Shown one piece after another: positions 16,475 through 25,613 of a DNA stretch of 64,000 nucleotides. The DNA lies in contig NZ_KE384408.1 in NCBI RefSeq assembly GCF_000425625.1, forward strand, positions 1 through 64,000, written 5' to 3'. How positions within the stretch are numbered: the stretch's first letter is position 1; the number at the start of each line of letters is the position of its first letter. Position numbers and translations under genes: made by a program. The stretch is from Stutzerimonas azotifigens DSM 17556. Lineage in GTDB: Bacteria; Pseudomonadota; Gammaproteobacteria; Pseudomonadales; Pseudomonadaceae. The notes under the pieces were generated by a model. The model had not been told where the DNA came from, did no database searches, and saw nothing but the letters and a program-made list of their open reading frames with translations.

Positions 16475-16753
16475 GTGATACTGAGTTTCAAAGGTGATGA
16501 AACCCGAGAGTTGTTCGAATCGGGAAGCTCCAGGCGTTGGGGAAACATCCTGAACGTCGCGACCCGAAAGCTCGCGATGCTCAATGCCGCAACGGAGCTG
16601 CGAGACCTGCGTTCTCCGCCGGGCAACAGGTTGGAAGCGTTGCATGGCGATAGGGCAGGGCAACATAGCATCCGGATCAACGACCAGTGGCGGATCTGCT
16701 TTGTCTGGACTGACGCAGGCCCAACACAGGTTGAAATCGTCGATTACCACTGA
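16475..16753 (+). CDS. higB: HigB, RelE-family mRNA interferase toxin
   Basis: A 92-aa ribosome-dependent mRNA-cutting toxin of the RelE/HigB family. Seen: it begins MILSFKGDETRELFESG, has the conserved LRDLRSPPGNRLEAL loop and the C-terminal RINDQWRICFVW core that holds RelE-family basic residues. GTG start at 16475. It precedes its antitoxin, the reversed order typical of higBA, with 12 bp between. Higher GC than the retron genes, suggesting a different source within the same island. Confidence 0.88.
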   Translation: MILSFKGDETRELFESGSSRRWGNILNVATRKLAMLNAATELRDLRSPPGNRLEALHGDRAGQHSIRINDQWRICFVWTDAGPTQVEIVDYH

Positions 16754-16765
16754 GGAGGTGGCTAC

Positions 16766-17071
16766 ATGGCAATTAACGGCATGCGCCCCGTTCATCCTGG
16801 TGAAGTGCTGCGCGAAGAGTTTCTGGAGCCCCTGGGCATAACGCCTGCTGCTCTTGCTCGTGCGCTGCACGTATCGGCGCCGACCATCAATGACATCGTG
16901 CGTGAGCGCCGTGGCATTACAGCCGATACCGCAATTCGCCTGGGCCGCTACTTTGATACGTCTGCGCAGTTCTGGATGAACTTGCAATCTGACTACGCTC
17001 TGGCCACTACCTATGCGGCCAATGGCGAAGCGATCGAACACGAAATCGAGCCTTTGCGGGCCGCTGGTTAA
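16766..17071 (+). CDS. higA: HigA, Xre-type antitoxin
   Basis: A 101-aa antitoxin with a helix-turn-helix: MRPVHPGEVLREEFLEPLG, LARALHVSAPTINDIVRERR (HTH) and FWMNLQSDYAL, all standard for HigA. It would neutralise HigB and repress the operon. GAGGAGG stands just before the ATG (16752-16758). Adjacent to the att site at 17153, so it may help keep the island in the chromosome. Confidence 0.9.
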   Translation: MAINGMRPVHPGEVLREEFLEPLGITPAALARALHVSAPTINDIVRERRGITADTAIRLGRYFDTSAQFWMNLQSDYALATTYAANGEAIEHEIEPLRAAG

Positions 17072-17110
17072 CCGCGTGGACGCCGCGTGGTCACTCTGTA
17101 GTCATCTGCC

Positions 17111-17150
17111 CAAAACAAAAGGGCCTACCTTTCGGTAAGCCCTTGAAAAA
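17111..17150 (-). terminator. tRNA-Met terminator supplied by the island
   Basis: Stem AAGGGCcTACC (17119-17129) / GGTAaGCCCTT (17134-17144), loop TTTC; on the minus strand it is followed by TTTTG repeats (complement of 17111-17120). It lies 3 nt past the tRNA-Met 3' end and replaces the one left behind at 13156-13187. Confidence 0.75.
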
Positions 17151-17152
17151 TT

Positions 17153-17198
17153 TGGTGGCTACGCAGGGACTTGAACCCCGGACCCCAGCATTATGAAT
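17153..17198. repeat. Right attachment repeat, within tRNA-Met
   Basis: The second copy of the 46-bp direct repeat (partner 13194-13239). It occupies the 3' 46 bases of the intact tRNA-Met gene, so integration restored a full tRNA here and left a partial copy at the far end. Confidence 0.85.
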
Positions 17199-17229
17199 GC
17201 TATGCTCTAACCAGCTGAGCTACGTAGCC
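17153..17229 (-). tRNA. tRNA-Met (CAT)
   Basis: 77-nt cloverleaf including an encoded CCA (17153-17155). Acceptor stem GGCTACG/CGTAGCC, D-arm AGCTCAGCTGGTTAGAG, anticodon loop TTCATAA (anticodon CAT at 17193-17195), T-arm with GGTTCAAGTCC. The A-U/C-G acceptor pairing and the D-arm are those of elongator tRNA-Met rather than initiator. It is the integration target of the retron island. Confidence 0.95.
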
Positions 17230-17450
17230 AAGTGGCGCGCATTATTCTCGTGGTGGTGGTGGCTGTCAACCCCTTCGGTTTGAAATTTTTCCACGTCCGA
17301 TCAAGCGCTTAGACGGCGTTGCCGCCTGGGTGGCGGGCGTGTTTCGTCGGGGCGGGGGCACGTGTCGGAGCGCTGCGTCTCTAACCTGGACAGGTGCGTG
17401 GCCCGCGGCCTGGGGCTGGCCGGCATGCACGCGGAGCAGGGTGGTCGCGC

Positions 17451-18485
17451 ATGTACAGAATCGGTTTCGCCTGCCAGTACCGGCACCCGGACGAACGTCT
17501 GGCGGCGAAGGAACTGGAGAGCGTCGAGCGGGCTTTCAACTGCCGGTCGACCACGCTGCGCTGGCTCAACAGCGTGGCGGTGGAGCAGGCGCGGGAGAAG
17601 CTGCACGCGGTGATCGCGCACAACCTCGAGGCGCAGGGGCGCTTGCTGGAATACGTCGGCGAGTTGCCGCCGGCGCTGCGGATGCTGCGCCTGAGCAGCG
17701 ACCTGCTGCCGCTGTACAGTCACCCGGCGGTGGCGGGCTTCTACCGCGAGCCGGCGGTGAAGGCCTCGCTGGAGCAGGGCTTCGCCCGGCTCGGCGAGCG
17801 GGCCAGGGCGCTCGGCGTGCGGCTGTCGATGCATCCGGGGCAGTACTGCGCGCTGGGCTCGGACCGGCCGCAGGTGGTGGAGAACAGCCTGGCGGAGTTC
17901 GAGTACCACGCCGACGTGATCCGCATGATGGGCTTCGGCCGCCGTTTCCAGGACTTCAAGTGCAACGTGCACATTGCCGGACGGCTGGGCGCTGAGGGCA
18001 TTCGGGCGCTCTGGCCGCGGCTGTCGGAGGTGGCGCGCAACTGCATCACCTTCGAGAACGAGGAAAAGACCTACGGCGTCGACGCCTGCCTGGAACTGGC
18101 TGACCTCGCTCCCGTGGTGCTGGACATCCACCACTGCTGGATCAACGAGGAACGCTACATCGCCCACGACGACCCTCGTATCGAGCGCATCCTGGAGAGC
18201 TGGCGCGGTGTGCGCCCGACCATGCATTACTCGCAGCCGCCGGAACGCCTGATGGCGCTGGGCTTTTCCGCCGTGCGCAAGCTGGAGATGGCCGAATTGC
18301 TGGAGAAGGTGAGCAAGCGCGAGCTCTACGCCCATAGCCAGCGGATGTGGAACCGATGGACCAACGCCTATGCGCGCGGCTTCCTGGAGCGCTTCGACAT
18401 CATGATCGAGGCGAAGGACAAGAACCTGGCGGCGCGCGACTTCTATCGGGAGTGCATGGCCGAGGAACAGACGGGTAGCGGGTAG
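17451..18485 (+). CDS. uvsE: UV damage endonuclease UvsE/UVDE
   Basis: TIM-barrel endonuclease (344 aa) that nicks DNA 5' to UV photoproducts, an alternative to nucleotide excision repair. Seen: start MYRIGFACQYRH, LSMHPGQYCALGSDRP, ENEEKTYG, and DIHHCWIN with metal-binding His/Asp/Glu residues characteristic of UVDE. The frame is open upstream to 17394 but conservation starts at 17451, where GGAGCAGGG lies upstream. Stands alone next to the tRNA; no LexA box was seen in front of it. Confidence 0.9.
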   Translation: MYRIGFACQYRHPDERLAAKELESVERAFNCRSTTLRWLNSVAVEQAREKLHAVIAHNLEAQGRLLEYVGELPPALRMLRLSSDLLPLYSHPAVAGFYREPAVKASLEQGFARLGERARALGVRLSMHPGQYCALGSDRPQVVENSLAEFEYHADVIRMMGFGRRFQDFKCNVHIAGRLGAEGIRALWPRLSEVARNCITFENEEKTYGVDACLELADLAPVVLDIHHCWINEERYIAHDDPRIERILESWRGVRPTMHYSQPPERLMALGFSAVRKLEMAELLEKVSKRELYAHSQRMWNRWTNAYARGFLERFDIMIEAKDKNLAARDFYRECMAEEQTGSG

Positions 18486-18727
18486 GCGCGCGCTTTTACT
18501 GCTTGCTGCTGGTAAAGGGGTGGCCGCGATGTCGGACTGTAGAGGTTAGGCCTTGTTTGTGGGGCGGCGGCTTCTTCTCTTTGTGCTCTGCTGGGGGCGG
18601 TACAAGCCCACTGGGCCCCGGCCTGCGTCGGGGCGACGGATGTGCGCGGGGCGTGGTTGCGGCTGCGTCCGATGTACGACCCTTGAGCCCCTCCATCTCC
18701 TTATCGGCCTGGCGCTGACCGGCTGAA

Positions 18728-19255
18728 TCAGCGTGTGGCATGCACTCCATGGTAGCCGCGGTCGAAGTACACCAGCCCGTCGGCATCGGCCTGGCGGCGG
18801 AGCGCCAGCACCTCGCAGCAGAGGATGTCGTGGGTGCCGACGCTGCTGATGTGGCTGATGCGGCAGTCGAAGGAGGCCGCCGCGTCGTCCAGCACCGGCG
18901 AGCCGGTGGCCCAGGTCGACCAGCGGGCGGCGGCGAAGCGTTCGGCCATGGGCGTCTTGCCGCCGAACAGGTTGGACAGCGCCTGCTGGTGGCTGGCCAG
19001 GGTGTTGATGCACAGGGTGCCGTTGCCGAGTACGGCCGGGTACGCCGACGCGCTGCGGTTCAGGCACACCAGCAGGGTCGGCGGCTCGTCGGTGACGCTG
19101 CATACCGCGGTGGCGGTGAAGCCGGCGCGGCCCGCCGGGCCGTCGGTGGTGACGATGTTGACCGCGGCGGCCAGGCGCGCCATGGCGTCGCGGAAGTCCT
19201 GCCTGGCGACCGGCGGGGCGAGCGGGGTAACGGGGGCGAGCTGGGCCAGTGGCAT
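18728..19255 (-). CDS. rutF: RutF, flavin reductase
   Basis: NAD(P)H:flavin reductase (175 aa) supplying reduced FMN to the RutA monooxygenase. Seen: flavin-reductase-like split barrel with [42 protein letters not shown] and [13 protein letters not shown]. Last gene of the six-gene operon rutABCDEF, 11 bp after rutE. No transporter (rutG) follows; uracil uptake may rely on uraA (48491) or the ABC system at 27055-31736. Confidence 0.92.
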   Translation of the reverse strand: MPLAQLAPVTPLAPPVARQDFRDAMARLAAAVNIVTTDGPAGRAGFTATAVCSVTDEPPTLLVCLNRSASAYPAVLGNGTLCINTLASHQQALSNLFGGKTPMAERFAAARWSTWATGSPVLDDAAASFDCRISHISSVGTHDILCCEVLALRRQADADGLVYFDRGYHGVHATR

Positions 19256-19266
19256 GGTCGGTCTCC

Positions 19267-19857
19267 TCAGGCGAGCACGCAGGCGCGCTCGAACGGCAGG
19301 CGGGGCAGGCGGTCGCGCAGGGCGTCCGTGTCGCCATAGCCGAGGTTGATTAGCAGGTTGGATTTCCAGGTGGTGCCGGCGAAGAAGGTCTCGTCCAGCA
19401 GGCGGTTGTCGAAGCCGGACATCGGCCCGGTATCCAGCCCCAGGGCGCGGGCGGCGAGGATCAGGTAGCCGGCCTGCAGCGAGCTGTTGCGCAGGGCGTT
19501 CTCGGCGATCAGCGCCGGCTGGCCGGCGTACCAGCTGCGGGCGTCGACGTGTGGGAAGAGCTCGGGCAGGGTGTCGGGGAAGTTCTCGTCATAGGCGACG
19601 ATCGCCGTCACCGGGGCGCTCATGGTCTTGTCCAGGTTGCCCTTGGACAGGCAGGGTGCGAGCTTCTGCTTGCCTTCCGCGCTGCGCACGAAGACGAAGC
19701 GCGCCGGGCAGCTGTTGACCGCGGTCGGGCCCAGTCGTACCAGCGCATAGAGCTCCTGCAGCAGGCTGTCGGGCACCGCCCGGTCGAGCCAGGCGTTGTG
19801 CGTGCGCGCCTGGCGGAACAGGGCGTCGAGCGCGTCGGAATCGAGTGGCGTGGTCAT
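19267..19857 (-). CDS. rutE: RutE, malonic semialdehyde reductase
   Basis: Nitroreductase-fold enzyme (196 aa) reducing toxic malonic semialdehyde to 3-hydroxypropionate in the Rut pathway. Seen: [46 protein letters not shown] and a C-terminal LLINLGYGD, all standard for the HadB/RutE subfamily, and length equal to E. coli RutE (196). Spacing of 9 bp to rutD. Confidence 0.93.
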   Translation of the reverse strand: MTTPLDSDALDALFRQARTHNAWLDRAVPDSLLQELYALVRLGPTAVNSCPARFVFVRSAEGKQKLAPCLSKGNLDKTMSAPVTAIVAYDENFPDTLPELFPHVDARSWYAGQPALIAENALRNSSLQAGYLILAARALGLDTGPMSGFDNRLLDETFFAGTTWKSNLLINLGYGDTDALRDRLPRLPFERACVLA

Positions 19858-19866
19858 GGATGTTCC

Positions 19867-20673
19867 TCAGGCCGTCGCAACGGCCGGCGCGGCGACGCGG
19901 GCCAGGTGCTCGAGCAGTACGCGATTGAAGGTGTCGCCGTCGCTGACGCTGGAGGCGTGGCCGCCATAGTCGAGCAGCTCCAGGCGGGCGTCGGGCAGGT
20001 GCTCGGCCAGGTGCTGCGAGCGCTGCCAGGGCACCAGCATGTCGTCGCGGTTGGCGATCAGCAGGGTCGGGGTGGCGATGCGCGGCAGCGCGTCCTCGAT
20101 ATCGAACGCCAGCAGCGCCTCGATGCGCCGCAGCATGTTGTCGCCCGCCGGGAAGTGCGCCAGCGCATGGGCGTCGTCCCGGGCCAGGCGCTCGCTGTTG
20201 GCGGCGATCCAGTCGGCCGGGTAGAGGAACAGCGGCTGCGCCTGCACGTAGGCTGCGGGGCCGCTGTCACGCAGCAGGTTCAGGCGCACCGCGAAGCAGC
20301 GTTCGCTGTGCGGGTTGGGGCTGCTCCAGGCGTTGATCAGCACCAGGCCATCCAGCAGCGCGGGGCGCAGCAGGGCGAGCTTGAGGCCGACCAGCCCGCC
20401 GAGGGCATGGCCGATGAAGTGGCAGTGCCCGATCCCGACCTCGTCCAGCAGGGCCAGCAGTTCGCCGGCCATGTCGTCGATGGAATAGCCTTCCGGCAGC
20501 GTCGCCGGGCTGTGGCCGGTGCCCAACTGGTCGTAGACCAGCACCCGGTAGTCCTGGCTCAGCAGCGGCAGTTGCGGCGTCCAGAAGGCCCCGGCGCCGC
20601 CCAGCCCGGAGCTGAGCACCAGGGTGGGGGCGTCCGCGTCGAGACGGCCGTGGATTTCATGGTGCATGTGCAT
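19867..20673 (-). CDS. rutD: RutD, aminoacrylate hydrolase
   Basis: Alpha/beta-hydrolase-fold protein (268 aa) acting on aminoacrylate/related intermediates. Seen: SSGLGGAGAFWTPQL oxyanion region, YDQLGTG, and LVPWQRS, RYGGH-like YGGHASSVSD near the C-terminus. The nucleophile elbow reads GHALGG, with Ala in place of the usual Ser; E. coli RutD has the same change, so this is a family trait and not a defect. ATG at 20667 (MHHEIHG) is an equally good start. Confidence 0.92.
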   Translation of the reverse strand: MHMHHEIHGRLDADAPTLVLSSGLGGAGAFWTPQLPLLSQDYRVLVYDQLGTGHSPATLPEGYSIDDMAGELLALLDEVGIGHCHFIGHALGGLVGLKLALLRPALLDGLVLINAWSSPNPHSERCFAVRLNLLRDSGPAAYVQAQPLFLYPADWIAANSERLARDDAHALAHFPAGDNMLRRIEALLAFDIEDALPRIATPTLLIANRDDMLVPWQRSQHLAEHLPDARLELLDYGGHASSVSDGDTFNRVLLEHLARVAAPAVATA

Positions 20674-20718
20674 ACCTCCGCGAAGGTGAGGCGAAGCCGT
20701 TCGGCTACCTTCGGCGCG

Positions 20719-21887
<1,169 letters not shown>

Positions 21888-21888
<1 letters not shown>

Positions 21889-22976
21889 CAGGCGATCTCC
21901 CGCTGTTCAGTGATGTGGCGGCGGCTCTGCATCAGCGGCTGGATGCGCTCGCCGAAGTCCTCGACGCCCTTGACGAAATCGTCGAAGGTCAGCATCACGC
22001 CCTGCATGCCCGGCACGCTGGCGATCTCGTCGAGCATCTTCGCGACGTTGGCGTAGGAGCCCACCAGCGTGCCCATGTTGATGTTCACCGCCGAGGTCGG
22101 GTCGGCCATCTGGCGGACGTTGGTGTCGCTGCCGGAGGTCTTGTCCGCCGCGCCCTGTTCGCCCAGCCAGGCGATCGCCTCCTGGTCGGCGCCGGCCTTG
22201 TAGTGTTCCCAGCGCTCGCGGGCAGCCTCGTCGGTTTCGTCGGCGATGACCATGAACAGCACGCAGGAGGTGACGGTGCGCCCGGTCTTGGCGCAGGCGG
22301 CCTGCAGGCGCTCGGTGGCCGGCGCGAAGGCGGTCGGGGTGTTCACGCCCTTGCCGAAGCAGAAGTTGTAGTCGGCGTACTGCGCCGAGAAGGCCATGCC
22401 GGCGTCGGACGAGCCGGCGCAGATGATCTTCATCTCCGCCTGTGGGACCGGGCTGACGCGGCAGTCCTCCATCTGGAAGTGCTCGCCCTTGAAGTCGCTG
22501 CGGCCGGTCGCCCAGAGGTCGCGCAACACCTGGGCGTACTCGCCGAGGTACTGGTAGCGCGTGCCGAAGAATTCATCGCCCGGCCACAGCCCCATCTGCG
22601 AGTACTCGGGCTTCTGCCAGCCGGTGACCAGGTTGACGCCGAAGCGGCCGCCGGAGATCGAGTCGATGGTCGAGGCCATGCGCGCGACTATCGCCGGCGG
22701 CAGGGTCAGGGTGGCGGCGGTGGCGAACAGCTTGATGCGGCTGGTGACGGCGGCGAGGCCGGCCATCAGCGTGAAGGATTCGAGGTTGTGCTCCCAGAAC
22801 TGGGTTTTGCCGCCGAACCCGCGCAGCTTGATCATCGACAGGGCGAAATCGAAGCCGTAGTGCTCGGCCTTCTGCACGACCGTCTTGTTCAGCTCGAAGG
22901 TCGGCATGTACTGCGGCGCGTTCTCGGAAATCAGCCAGCCGTTGTTGCCGATCGGGATGAAAACACCTACGTCCAT
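21888..22976 (-). CDS. rutA: RutA, pyrimidine oxygenase
   Basis: FMN-dependent bacterial-luciferase-type monooxygenase (362 aa) that opens the uracil ring between N3 and C4, first step of the Rut pathway. Seen: [23 protein letters not shown], the [12 protein letters not shown] loop and [14 protein letters not shown] near the end. Start 22976 chosen to match the family N-terminus; the open frame extends to 22997. First gene of rutABCDEF, preceded by a sigma-54 promoter, a RutR-type operator and an NtrC-type site. Confidence 0.95.
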
Positions 22977-23044
22977 GGGATTGCCTCGTGTCTGCAATGC
23001 CTGAAGGGCTGCCTGCGTCTGGCGGGCAGTGTCCCGGGGGCAAA

Positions 23045-23060
23045 AGCAGAAAGCAGGCCA
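23045..23060 (-). promoter_or_regulatory. Sigma-54 promoter of rutABCDEF
   Basis: On the minus strand TGGCCTGCTTTCTGCT, i.e. GG-N10-GC with -24 GG at 23059-23058 and -12 GC at 23047-23046. The predicted start is about 60 nt before rutA. It lies 85 bp downstream of the NtrC-type site, the usual enhancer distance. Confidence 0.65.
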
Positions 23061-23114
23061 GCTTTGGAATGTCTTTTTCTTTCAGCAGGTTGTGAAAAAT
23101 TCGATCGTTTGGCT

Positions 23115-23128
23115 GGACCATTTGGTCC
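23115..23128. promoter_or_regulatory. RutR-type operator in front of rutA
   Basis: GGACCATTTGGTCC, a perfect inverted repeat that matches the E. coli RutR consensus TTGACCANNTGGTCAA in its core (GACCA-N2-TGGTC). It lies between the NtrC-type site and the sigma-54 promoter, and about 130 bp from the divergent rutR gene, so RutR probably controls both directions. Confidence 0.75.
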
Positions 23129-23136
23129 GAATCAGA

Positions 23137-23151
23137 GCACTTGGTTTGTGC
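23137..23151. promoter_or_regulatory. NtrC-type enhancer site of the rut promoter
   Basis: GCAC-N7-GTGC, the NtrC dyad core. It is embedded in about 50 bp shared (inverted) with 25380-25430 in front of the second operon. E. coli rut is NtrC-activated, so nitrogen limitation is the expected signal. Confidence 0.65.
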
Positions 23152-23258
23152 GCGCTGCCCGAAGATGAGGCAACCGGCGCTGCGACATCGCGCAGGTACG
23201 CGGGCGGCACCTTGCGCGCTACAGTAGTGCCGACTTCTCCGCGCACCCCGGTAACTCA

Positions 23259-23948
23259 GTGACCATCAGAACCCCCGCTCCCGTCGATCCACGGCCTTCG
23301 AAGAACGCGCCGCGCCAGCCCAGCGAAACCGCGCAGAAGCGCCGCCTGCGGCAGACCGAAAGCAAGCGCGCCGGCATTCTCCAGGCGGCGCTGAAGGTGT
23401 TTTCCCGCTATGGGTTCCACGGCACCAGCCTCGACCAGGTCGCCCTCGAGGCGGACGTTTCCAAGACCAACCTGCTGTACTACTTCGGCAGCAAGGACGA
23501 GCTGTACGTCAGCGTGCTGCGCCAGCTGCTGGATGTCTGGTTGCGCCCGCTGAAGAGCTTCAGCGTGGAGCAGGACCCGGTCCAGGCGATCGGCGACTAC
23601 ATCCGCGTGAAGCTGGAACTGTCGCGCGATCATCCGGCCGAGTCCCGGCTGTTCTGCATGGAGGTGATGCAGGGCGCCCCGCTGTTGCTCACCGAGTTGG
23701 AACAACCCTTGCGTGATCTCGTCGAGGCCAAGGTCGCGGTGATCCAGGCGTGGGTCGATTCCGGCAAGCTCGCCCCGATCGAGCCGCATCACCTGATCTT
23801 CTCGCTATGGGCCACCACCCAGCACTACGCCGACTTCGCCGCCCAGGTCACGGCGGTGGCCGGCAGGACGCTGGACGACCCGGCCTTCTTCGAAGAGACC
23901 CTGCAAAGCCTGCAGGCCCTGATATTGAACGGGGTTCGTCCGCGTTGA
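23259..23948 (+). CDS. rutR: RutR, TetR-family pyrimidine-responsive regulator
   Basis: TetR-family repressor (229 aa) responding to uracil in its E. coli relative. Seen: an Arg/Pro-rich leader, the HTH in ILQAALKVFSRYGFHGTSLDQVALEADVSKTNLLYYF (residues about 40-75), and a RutR C-terminal domain (FSLWATTQHYADFAAQV). GTG start at 23259. Divergent from rutA with the operator at 23115-23128 in the shared region; a second similar operator is at 25408-25421. Downstream gene at 23986 follows by 37 bp. Confidence 0.9.
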   Translation: MTIRTPAPVDPRPSKNAPRQPSETAQKRRLRQTESKRAGILQAALKVFSRYGFHGTSLDQVALEADVSKTNLLYYFGSKDELYVSVLRQLLDVWLRPLKSFSVEQDPVQAIGDYIRVKLELSRDHPAESRLFCMEVMQGAPLLLTELEQPLRDLVEAKVAVIQAWVDSGKLAPIEPHHLIFSLWATTQHYADFAAQVTAVAGRTLDDPAFFEETLQSLQALILNGVRPR

Positions 23949-23985
23949 CCGACCGGCTCGAACCCTTCGCAAGGAGTCGAGCCCC

Positions 23986-24630
23986 ATGAGCAAACCCCTG
24001 GTCCGCTGGGCGCTGCAGCCCTCCCGCAGCGCTGTCGTCGTGGTCGACATGCAGAAGGTCTTCTGCGAGCCGCAAGGGGCGCTGTACGTGCCCGCCACCG
24101 CCGCCATCGTCCAGCCCATCGCCGCACTGGTCGAAGCCGCCCGCGCCGCAGCCGTGCCGGTGATTTACCTGCGACACGTGGTGCGCGGCGATGGCAGCGA
24201 CACCGGGCGGATGCGCGACCTCTATCCCAACGTCGACGACATCCTCGCACGAGACGATCCGGGCATCGAGATCATCGAGGCGCTGGCGCCACGCGCCGGC
24301 GACGTGGTGGTCGACAAGCTGTTCTACAGCGGCTTTCACAACACCGACCTGGACACCGTGCTGCGGGTCCGGGACATCGACACCCTGATCGTCTGCGGCA
24401 CCGTCACCAACGTCTGCTGCGACACCACCATCCGCGACGCCGTGCACCGCGAATACAAGGTCATAGTCCTCAGCGACGCCAACGCCGCGATGGACTACCC
24501 CGACCTAGGCTGGGGCCGGGTCAGCGCGGCCGAGGTGCAGCGCGTGGCGCTGACCACCTTCGCCTACGAATTCGGCGAAGTGACCACCAGCGGCGACGTG
24601 ATCGACAGGCTCGTCAGCGCCGGGCGTTGA
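23986..24630 (+). CDS. Isochorismatase-family cysteine hydrolase (RutB-like)
   Basis: A 214-aa hydrolase of the isochorismatase superfamily with the full triad: Asp in VVVDMQKVFCE, Lys in VVDKLFYSGFHNTD, Cys in GTVTNVCCDTTIRDA. The YSGFxNTDLD and TNVC contexts are close to RutB but it is 33 residues shorter. It lies between rutR and the oxygenase/ABC operon, in the rutR direction. Likely substrate is another N-carbamoyl/ureido compound (inference); biuret- or peroxyureidoacrylate-type amides are possibilities. Confidence 0.82.
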   Translation: MSKPLVRWALQPSRSAVVVVDMQKVFCEPQGALYVPATAAIVQPIAALVEAARAAAVPVIYLRHVVRGDGSDTGRMRDLYPNVDDILARDDPGIEIIEALAPRAGDVVVDKLFYSGFHNTDLDTVLRVRDIDTLIVCGTVTNVCCDTTIRDAVHREYKVIVLSDANAAMDYPDLGWGRVSAAEVQRVALTTFAYEFGEVTTSGDVIDRLVSAGR

Positions 24631-24863
24631 GCCGACCGGGACGTCGTGTGGGTGGTTCGGTGGGCGCTGTCCTGCTTCGTTGCTGCCGGCCATCCCTCAT
24701 CCGGCCCTGCGGGCCACCTTCTCCCGCGGGGAGAAGGGAAAAGCCGGGTGTGGCCCATAGATTCGGCGCAGGTCTGTAGGAGCGAGCTCGCTCGCGAACC
24801 GGGTCTGCGCGAGGTCCGGGCAGTTCCACGCCATCCCCCGTCCCCTCCAGGAGAGGGCCGGGT

Positions 24864-24988
24864 GAGGGCTTGCGTCCCACCGATCAGCGACGGGGCTCGC
24901 CTGTAGGAGCGGGCTCTGCCCGCGACCGTTGCACGAGTCGTGTACCCCGCAGAGGGCCTCATTCGCGAGCAGAGCTCGCTCCTACAGG
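24864..24988. repeat. REPIN block, copy 1
   Basis: Starts GAGGGCTTGCGTCCCACCGA and contains a REP unit (24902-24928, TGTAGGAGCGGGCTCTGCCC) and an inverted REP unit (24962-24987, ending GCTCGCTCCTACAG). The same block recurs at 25215-25335 with a few substitutions, meaning a local duplication of a paired REP element. Confidence 0.8.
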
Positions 24989-25214
24989 AAGAAGCGTGCG
25001 CGGTATGGGGGGGCGCGCGGGCGCTGCCTGTGGTGACGGTCCTTTCCGATCTTCAAGCCCGTCATACCGGCGCAGGCAGGTACCCAGGCGGTGGGCAGGG
25101 CATATGCCGGCAGCTGGGCTCCGGCCTGCGCCGGGGCGTGGGCGCGGTCTTGACCGCGAACGGGCCTGCACCCTGGCCACGGGCAACGCCGCGCCATCCT
25201 CTCCCACCCGAGCT

Positions 25215-25335
25215 GAGGGCTTGCGTCCCACCGATCAGGGACGGGGCTCGCCTGTAGGAGCGGGCTCTGCCCGCGACCATTGCACGGGGCGCGCACCCGC
25301 AGCGGGCCTCATTCGCGAGCAGAGCTCCTACAAGG
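25215..25335. repeat. REPIN block, copy 2
   Basis: Second copy of the block at 24864-24988, with REP units at 25252-25278 and inverted at about 25312-25334. It ends 50 bp before the NtrC-type site of the downstream operon and so may insulate it from the hydrolase gene upstream. Confidence 0.8.
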
Positions 25336-25384
25336 GATGCGTGGACATGAAGACCTGCTGCCTCGCCCGCTTTTCGTGCCGTGC

Positions 25385-25399
25385 GCACAAACCAAGTGC
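25385..25399. promoter_or_regulatory. NtrC-type enhancer site of the oxygenase/ABC operon
   Basis: GCAC-N7-GTGC; with its flanks it is nearly the same sequence as 23137-23151 and neighbours, in the opposite orientation, so each points the same way relative to its own operon. Distance to the -24 element downstream is about 84 bp. Confidence 0.65.
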
Positions 25400-25407
25400 T
25401 CCGCTTC

Positions 25408-25421
25408 GGACCATTTGATCC
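25408..25421. promoter_or_regulatory. RutR-type operator of the oxygenase/ABC operon
   Basis: GGACCATTTGATCC, one base from the perfect palindrome found before rutA, and in the same place relative to the NtrC-type site (9 bp away). Suggests that RutR also senses or controls this operon. Confidence 0.65.
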
Positions 25422-25474
25422 AGGTTTTCCCGGGCGCCGATTGCAACTTCTTGATTTCCGGGCGATTGGTCGAG

Positions 25475-25490
25475 TGGCACAGATTCTGCT
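25475..25490 (+). promoter_or_regulatory. Sigma-54 promoter of the oxygenase/ABC operon
   Basis: TGGCACAGATTCTGCT, close to the sigma-54 consensus TGGCAC-N5-TTGCA/T, with -24 GG at 25476-25477 and -12 GC at 25488-25489 (N10 between). Predicted start near 25501, about 110 nt before the oxygenase ATG. Confidence 0.7.
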
Positions 25491-25613
25491 GAGTCGCTCC
25501 TGTCAAGCCCGCCGGCCGCCAAAGACGCCGCCCGATGGGCTCGCACGCAAGAGGCCGCTTTCTCTCGAAAGCCGCACGATCTTCCGCTTTGCGTCCTACA
25601 GGAGTGCGTCAAC

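Larger units (their letters stand above)
24631..25384. other. Long non-coding repeat-rich gap
   Basis: About 750 bp without a credible gene. It holds a lone REP-type unit at 24775-24798 (TGTAGGAGCGAGCTCGCTCG), a CTTCTCCC/GGGAGAAG hairpin near 24718-24738, two imperfect copies of a ~125-bp block (listed separately), and a CCGGCGCAGGC...GCCTGCGCCGG pair near 25068-25135. Short ORFs through it are low quality and antisense to each other. Confidence 0.7.

Noticed and set aside
18496..18786. Small minus-strand gene downstream of uvsE
   Set aside because: Overlaps the end of rutF out of frame and a GGGCCCCGGCCTGCGTCGGG-type dispersed repeat; composition is not gene-like.
19867..20673. Inactivated RutD because its nucleophile elbow lacks Ser
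   Set aside because: E. coli RutD has the same GHALG sequence, so it is the family norm.
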